Shown: piece by piece, positions 60,185 to 64,000 of the stretch
Numbering within the stretch: position 1 is the first letter of the stretch
Layout of the letters: the number at the start of each line of letters is the position of its first letter
Assembly (NCBI RefSeq): GCF_014218705.1
Contig: NZ_JABBJF010000025.1
Location: forward strand, 1-64,000
Reading direction: 5' to 3'
DNA from: Kluyvera sichuanensis
GTDB lineage: Bacteria; Pseudomonadota; Gammaproteobacteria; Enterobacterales; Enterobacteriaceae
DNA: 64,000 nt
Translations under genes and position numbers: made by a program
The notes under the pieces: model-generated
The model's input: only the letters and a program-made list of their open reading frames with translations
Database searches by the model: none
Told to the model about the DNA's origin: nothing

Positions 60185-61465
60185 TTGTTTGACCGTTATG
60201 ACGCCGGTGAGCAGGCGGTGCTGGTACACATCTATTTTACGCAAGACAAAGATATGGAAGACCTCCAGGAGTTTGAATCTCTGGTCTCTTCCGCCGGTGT
60301 CGAAGCAATGCAGGTGATTACTGGTAGCCGTAAAGCGCCGCACCCAAAATATTTTGTTGGTGAAGGTAAGGCTGTCGAGATTGCGGAAGCCGTCAAAGCG
60401 ACAGGTGCTTCCGTTGTGCTGTTCGATCATGCACTTAGCCCAGCGCAGGAGCGTAACCTTGAAGCCCTGTGTCAATGCCGGGTTATCGACCGTACCGGTC
60501 TGATCTTAGATATTTTCGCCCAACGTGCGCGTACCCATGAAGGTAAGCTGCAGGTTGAGCTGGCGCAGTTGCGCCATCTGGCCACGCGTCTGGTGCGCGG
60601 CTGGACGCACCTTGAAAGACAAAAAGGCGGTATCGGTTTACGCGGCCCGGGTGAAACCCAGCTCGAAACCGACCGTCGTTTACTGCGTAACCGTATTATG
60701 CAGATCCTCTCGCGTATTGAGCGAGTAGAGAAACAGCGTGAGCAGGGGCGTCGTGCCCGCGTGAAGGCCGACGTGCCAACGGTATCGCTGGTGGGTTATA
60801 CCAACGCCGGCAAATCGACGCTGTTTAACCATATTACGCAGGCGGAGGTTTACGCCGCCGACCAGCTGTTTGCGACCCTTGATCCAACGCTGCGTCGTAT
60901 TGACGTGGCAGACGTGGGCGAAACCGTGCTGGCGGATACCGTAGGCTTTATTCGTCACCTGCCACACGATCTGGTGGCGGCCTTTAAAGCCACCTTGCAG
61001 GAAACCCGCGAAGCGACGCTGTTGCTTCACGTGATTGACGCAGCGGATGTTCGGGTACAGGAAAACATCGACGCGGTGAACACGGTTCTCGAAGAGATCG
61101 ACGCGCACGAGATCCCAACCCTGCTGGTGATGAACAAAATCGATATGCTGGACGATTTCGAGCCGCGCATCGATCGTGATAAAGAGAACAAACCTATCCG
61201 GGTGTGGCTGTCTGCACAAACCGGGGTAGGCATACCACTCCTTTTTCAGGCGTTAACCGAACGGTTAGCCGGCGAAGTTGCGCAGCACACGCTGCGTTTA
61301 CCTCCGCAGGCCGGGCGTTTGCGTAGCCGCTTTTACCAGCTTCAGGCAATTGAAAAAGAGTGGATGGAGGAGGACGGCTGCGTCAATTTGCAGGTTCGTA
61401 TGCCAATTGTCGACTGGCGTCGCCTCTGTAAACAAGAACCAACACTGGCAGACTACGTCGTCTGA
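60185..61465 (+). CDS. hflX: Ribosome-splitting GTPase HflX
   Basis: 426 aa from TTG 60185, with AGGAGATATAACGC before it, so a weak start keeps expression low. N-terminal HflX domain and GTPase domain ([31 protein letters not shown]). It separates stalled 70S ribosomes after stress. Between hfq and hflX lies a short GC-rich stem near 60136-60162 that may attenuate read-through. Confidence 0.97.
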   Translation: MFDRYDAGEQAVLVHIYFTQDKDMEDLQEFESLVSSAGVEAMQVITGSRKAPHPKYFVGEGKAVEIAEAVKATGASVVLFDHALSPAQERNLEALCQCRVIDRTGLILDIFAQRARTHEGKLQVELAQLRHLATRLVRGWTHLERQKGGIGLRGPGETQLETDRRLLRNRIMQILSRIERVEKQREQGRRARVKADVPTVSLVGYTNAGKSTLFNHITQAEVYAADQLFATLDPTLRRIDVADVGETVLADTVGFIRHLPHDLVAAFKATLQETREATLLLHVIDAADVRVQENIDAVNTVLEEIDAHEIPTLLVMNKIDMLDDFEPRIDRDKENKPIRVWLSAQTGVGIPLLFQALTERLAGEVAQHTLRLPPQAGRLRSRFYQLQAIEKEWMEEDGCVNLQVRMPIVDWRRLCKQEPTLADYVV

Positions 61466-61508
61466 CCGTGCAGCTTGCCTGAACATTAGCCCTTTGGGCA
61501 CCCAGCGG

Positions 61509-61576
61509 TTCAGATCGCCTCAACGCGACCGTCACCACCAGGAAGGCGATGACGGTTAACCGCGAAAAGATCTGAA
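61509..61576. repeat. Inverted repeat in the hflX-hflK gap
   Basis: TTCAGATC (61509-61516) and GATCTGAA (61569-61576) bracket 52 bases in the 155-bp gap before hflK. Could form a leader structure or a binding site; no known element matches. Confidence 0.4.
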
Positions 61577-61620
61577 CTGGGAAAAGGTATATCACCGCAT
61601 AACAAATATGGAGCATAAAC

Positions 61621-62883
61621 ATGGCGTGGAATCAGCCCGGTAATAACGGACAAGACCGCGACCCGTGGGGAAGCAGCAATAATCAAGGCGGCAACTCCGG
61701 GGGGAATGGAAATAAAGGCGGTCGCGATCAGGGTCCGCCGGATTTGGATGATATCTTCCGTAAGCTGAGCAAAAAGCTCGGTGGATTTGGGGGCGGTAAA
61801 GGGGGTTCCGGTAACGGAAGCTCAACCCAGGGGCCGCGTAGCCCTATGGGCGGACGTATTGTCGGTATCGCTGCCGCAGCCGTTGTCGTCATCTGGGCGG
61901 CCAGCGGGTTCTATACCATTAAAGAAGCCGAGCGTGGCGTAGTGACGCGCTTTGGTAAGTTCAGCCATCTGGTTGAGCCGGGTCTGAACTGGAAGCCGAC
62001 CTTCGTTGATGAAGTCACTCCAGTGAACGTTGAAGCGGTTCGCGAACTGGCCGCATCCGGCGTGATGCTGACCTCCGACGAAAACGTCGTGCGCGTTGAA
62101 ATGAACGTGCAGTACCGCGTAACCGACCCGCAGAAATACCTGTTCAGCGTGACCAGCGCTGACGACAGTCTGCGTCAGGCTACCGACAGCGCCCTGCGTG
62201 GTGTTATCGGTAAGTACACCATGGACCGTATTCTGACCGAAGGTCGTACCGTTATTCGTAGCGATACCCAGCGCGAGCTGGAAGAGACCATCCGTCCGTA
62301 CAACATGGGTATTACCCTGCTGGACGTCAACTTCCAGGCTGCTCGTCCGCCGGAAGAGGTGAAAGCCGCGTTCGATGATGCGATTGCCGCACGTGAGAAC
62401 GAGCAGCAGTACATCCGTGAAGCGGAAGCGTACACCAACGAAGTGCAGCCACGTGCGAACGGTCAGGCGCAGCGTATTCTGGAAGAAGCGCGTGCGTATA
62501 AGACTCAGACCGTACTGGAAGCTCAGGGTGAAGTAGCGCGCTTTGCGAAAATCCTGCCGGAATATAAAGCCGCGCCGCAGATTACCCGCGAGCGTCTCTA
62601 TATCGAGACCATGGAAAAAGTGCTGAGCCATACCCGCAAAGTGCTGGTTAGCGACAACAAGAATGGCAACCTGATGGTACTGCCGCTGGATCAAATGCTG
62701 AAAGGCGGCAACGCCCCGGCAGCAAAGAGCGATAGCAGTGGTGCGAACAACCTGTTGCGCCTGCCGCCTGCGTCCTCTTCCAGCAGCAGCGCAAGCAACA
62801 CGTCGTCTGCCAGTCAGGGCAATATCATGGACCAACGCCGCGCTAACGCGCAGCGTAACGACTACCAGCGTCAGGGGGAATAA
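61621..62883 (+). CDS. hflK: FtsH modulator HflK
   Basis: 420 aa. Gly/Asn-rich cytoplasmic start (NQGGNSGGNGNKGG), one membrane helix (about 80-98), SPFH domain and Ser/Ala-rich tail. With HflC it forms a cage around the FtsH protease at the inner membrane. Two bases before hflC. Confidence 0.98.
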   Translation: MAWNQPGNNGQDRDPWGSSNNQGGNSGGNGNKGGRDQGPPDLDDIFRKLSKKLGGFGGGKGGSGNGSSTQGPRSPMGGRIVGIAAAAVVVIWAASGFYTIKEAERGVVTRFGKFSHLVEPGLNWKPTFVDEVTPVNVEAVRELAASGVMLTSDENVVRVEMNVQYRVTDPQKYLFSVTSADDSLRQATDSALRGVIGKYTMDRILTEGRTVIRSDTQRELEETIRPYNMGITLLDVNFQAARPPEEVKAAFDDAIAARENEQQYIREAEAYTNEVQPRANGQAQRILEEARAYKTQTVLEAQGEVARFAKILPEYKAAPQITRERLYIETMEKVLSHTRKVLVSDNKNGNLMVLPLDQMLKGGNAPAAKSDSSGANNLLRLPPASSSSSSASNTSSASQGNIMDQRRANAQRNDYQRQGE

Positions 62884-62885
62884 CG

Positions 62886-63890
62886 ATGCGTAAGTCAGTT
62901 ATTGCGATTATCATCATCGTGCTGGTAGTGCTTTACACCTCTATCTTCGTGGTTAAAGAAGGCGAGCGTGGGATTAAGTTCCAGTTCAGCAGCGTCGTGC
63001 GTGACGGCGACAAGAAACCGCTGATTTATGAGCCAGGCCTGCACTTCAAGGTTCCGTTCATTCAGTCGGTGAAAATGCTCGATGCTCGTATCCAGACCAT
63101 GGATAACCAGGCCGACCGTTTCGTGACCAAAGAGAAAAAAGACCTGATCGTCGACTCTTACATCAAGTGGCGTATCAGCGACTTTAGCCGTTACTTCCTG
63201 GCAACCGGCGGCGGTGACGTCTCCCAGGCCGAAGTGCTGCTGAAACGTAAGTTCTCTGACCGTCTGCGTTCTGAGATTGGTCGTCTGGACGTGAAAGACA
63301 TCGTGACCGACTCCCGTGGTCGTCTGACGCTGGAAGTTCGCGACGCCCTGAACTCCGGTTCTTCCGGTGCTGAAGACGAAGTGGCTACGCCAGCTGCGGA
63401 TAACGCGATTGCCGAAGCCGCAGAGCGCGTAGAGCAGCAGGCAAACATCAAAGGGCCAACCATTAACCCGAACAGTATGGCGGCGTTAGGGATTGAAGTG
63501 GTCGATGTGCGTATTAAGCAGATCAACCTGCCTGCAGAGGTTTCTGAAGCTATCTACAACCGTATGCGCGCCGAGCGTGAAGCCGTAGCCCGTCGTCACC
63601 GTTCACAGGGTCAGGAAGAGGCAGAAAAACTGCGCGCTACCGCTGACTATGAAGTGACGAAGACGCTGGCAGAAGCAGAACGTCAGGGTCGTATCATGCG
63701 TGGTGAAGGTGATGCAGAAGCCGCTAAGCTGTTTGCCGATGCCTTCAGCCAGGATCCAGACTTCTATGCCTTCATCCGTAGTCTGCGTGCATACGAAGCG
63801 AGCTTCGATAGCAACCAGGACGTGATGGTACTGAGCCCGGATAGCGACTTCTTCCGTTACATGAAGAACCCAGGCACCACGACGCGTTAA
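62886..63890 (+). CDS. hflC: FtsH modulator HflC
   Basis: 334 aa, N-terminal membrane helix (VIAIIIIVLVVLYTSIFVV) and SPFH domain. Partner of HflK in the FtsH cage. Ends the operon, followed by a terminator. Confidence 0.98.
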   Translation: MRKSVIAIIIIVLVVLYTSIFVVKEGERGIKFQFSSVVRDGDKKPLIYEPGLHFKVPFIQSVKMLDARIQTMDNQADRFVTKEKKDLIVDSYIKWRISDFSRYFLATGGGDVSQAEVLLKRKFSDRLRSEIGRLDVKDIVTDSRGRLTLEVRDALNSGSSGAEDEVATPAADNAIAEAAERVEQQANIKGPTINPNSMAALGIEVVDVRIKQINLPAEVSEAIYNRMRAEREAVARRHRSQGQEEAEKLRATADYEVTKTLAEAERQGRIMRGEGDAEAAKLFADAFSQDPDFYAFIRSLRAYEASFDSNQDVMVLSPDSDFFRYMKNPGTTTR

Positions 63891-63910
63891 TCGCGCGACA
63901 GCCTGAACAA

Positions 63911-63945
63911 AACCACCGCCTCCTTCGGGAGTCGGTGGTTTTCTT
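63911..63945 (+). terminator. Intrinsic terminator after hflC
   Basis: AACCACCG (63911-63918) pairs with CGGTGGTT (63933-63940), with an inner CTCC-TTCG-GGAG tetraloop stem, then TTCTTTT. Confidence 0.92.
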
Positions 63946-63960
63946 TTATAAGGATGATCA

Positions 63961-64000
63961 ATGAATTCCACAATCTGGCTGGCGCTTGCGCTGGTGTTAG
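63961..64000 (+). CDS. yjeT: YjeT (DUF2065), cut by window edge
   Basis: The first 13 codons (MNSTIWLALALVL) are identical in form to the start of E. coli YjeT, a small inner-membrane protein of about 65 aa after hflC. The rest is outside the window. Confidence 0.85.
   Translation, partial: MNSTIWLALALVL

Overview
This is a chromosomal segment of a member of the Enterobacteriaceae. From about 20.8 kb to the right end the genes follow the order of the E. coli K-12 94-95 min region: tRNA-Phe, yjdC, dsbD, cutA, dcuA, aspA, fxsA, yjeH, groES-groEL, yjeI, yjeJ, epmB, efp, ecnB, gdx, frdDCBA, epmA, yjeM, mscM, psd, rsgA, orn, glyVXY, queG, nnr, tsaE, amiB, mutL, miaA, hfq, hflX, hflK, hflC, yjeT. 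Differences from K-12 are the iadA-yjiG-yjiH operon between groEL and yjeI, an araC/lysE pair between tRNA-Phe and yjdC, and the absence of ecnA, blc and ampC. This fits a relative of Enterobacter, Leclercia, Lelliottia, Kosakonia or Citrobacter; the genus cannot be fixed from the sequence alone.

The left third (1-20.7 kb) is accessory relative to K-12 at this site. At 1-5.9 kb, all on the minus strand, lies a Lap-type adhesion switch. It has the N-terminus of a giant adhesin with a retention module, a TAAG protease site and a long Asp-Ala repeat; a conserved small protein of unknown role; the c-di-GMP receptor LapD with degenerate GGDEF and EAL motifs; the periplasmic protease LapG; and an unassigned 554-residue protein. 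A MurF-like ligase paralogue is divergent from this block. Next comes the yahBCDEFG-yahIJ cluster (7.5-16.2 kb): a LysR regulator, a DUF1097 membrane protein, an ankyrin protein, three proteins related to oxamate carbamoyltransferase AllFGH, a carbamate kinase and a Tat-exported amidohydrolase. Together they look like a carbamoyl-compound fermentation pathway that yields ATP. At 16.3-19.4 kb is a compact envelope redox operon: a secreted peroxiredoxin, a DsbD-like electron transporter without its alpha domain, an ECF sigma factor and an NrsF-type anti-sigma factor. A promoter-like GAAACC-N16-CGAA motif lies upstream. A TudS-like desulfidase and a SymE-like toxin lead up to tRNA-Phe.

The right two thirds is core: cytochrome and disulfide maturation (dsbD, cutA), anaerobic C4-dicarboxylate metabolism (dcuA, aspA, frdABCD), chaperonin, EF-P and two of its modification enzymes (efp, epmA, epmB), envelope genes (mscM, psd), ribosome assembly and RNA decay (rsgA, orn), three identical tRNA-Gly genes followed by a datA-like cluster of DnaA boxes, and the nnr-tsaE-amiB-mutL-miaA-hfq-hflX-hflK-hflC superoperon. 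Regulatory elements seen directly include a guanidine-II (mini-ykkC) riboswitch before gdx, a sigma-32 promoter before groES, an FNR-like site before frdA, several intrinsic terminators, and seven clusters of REP/BIME palindromes.
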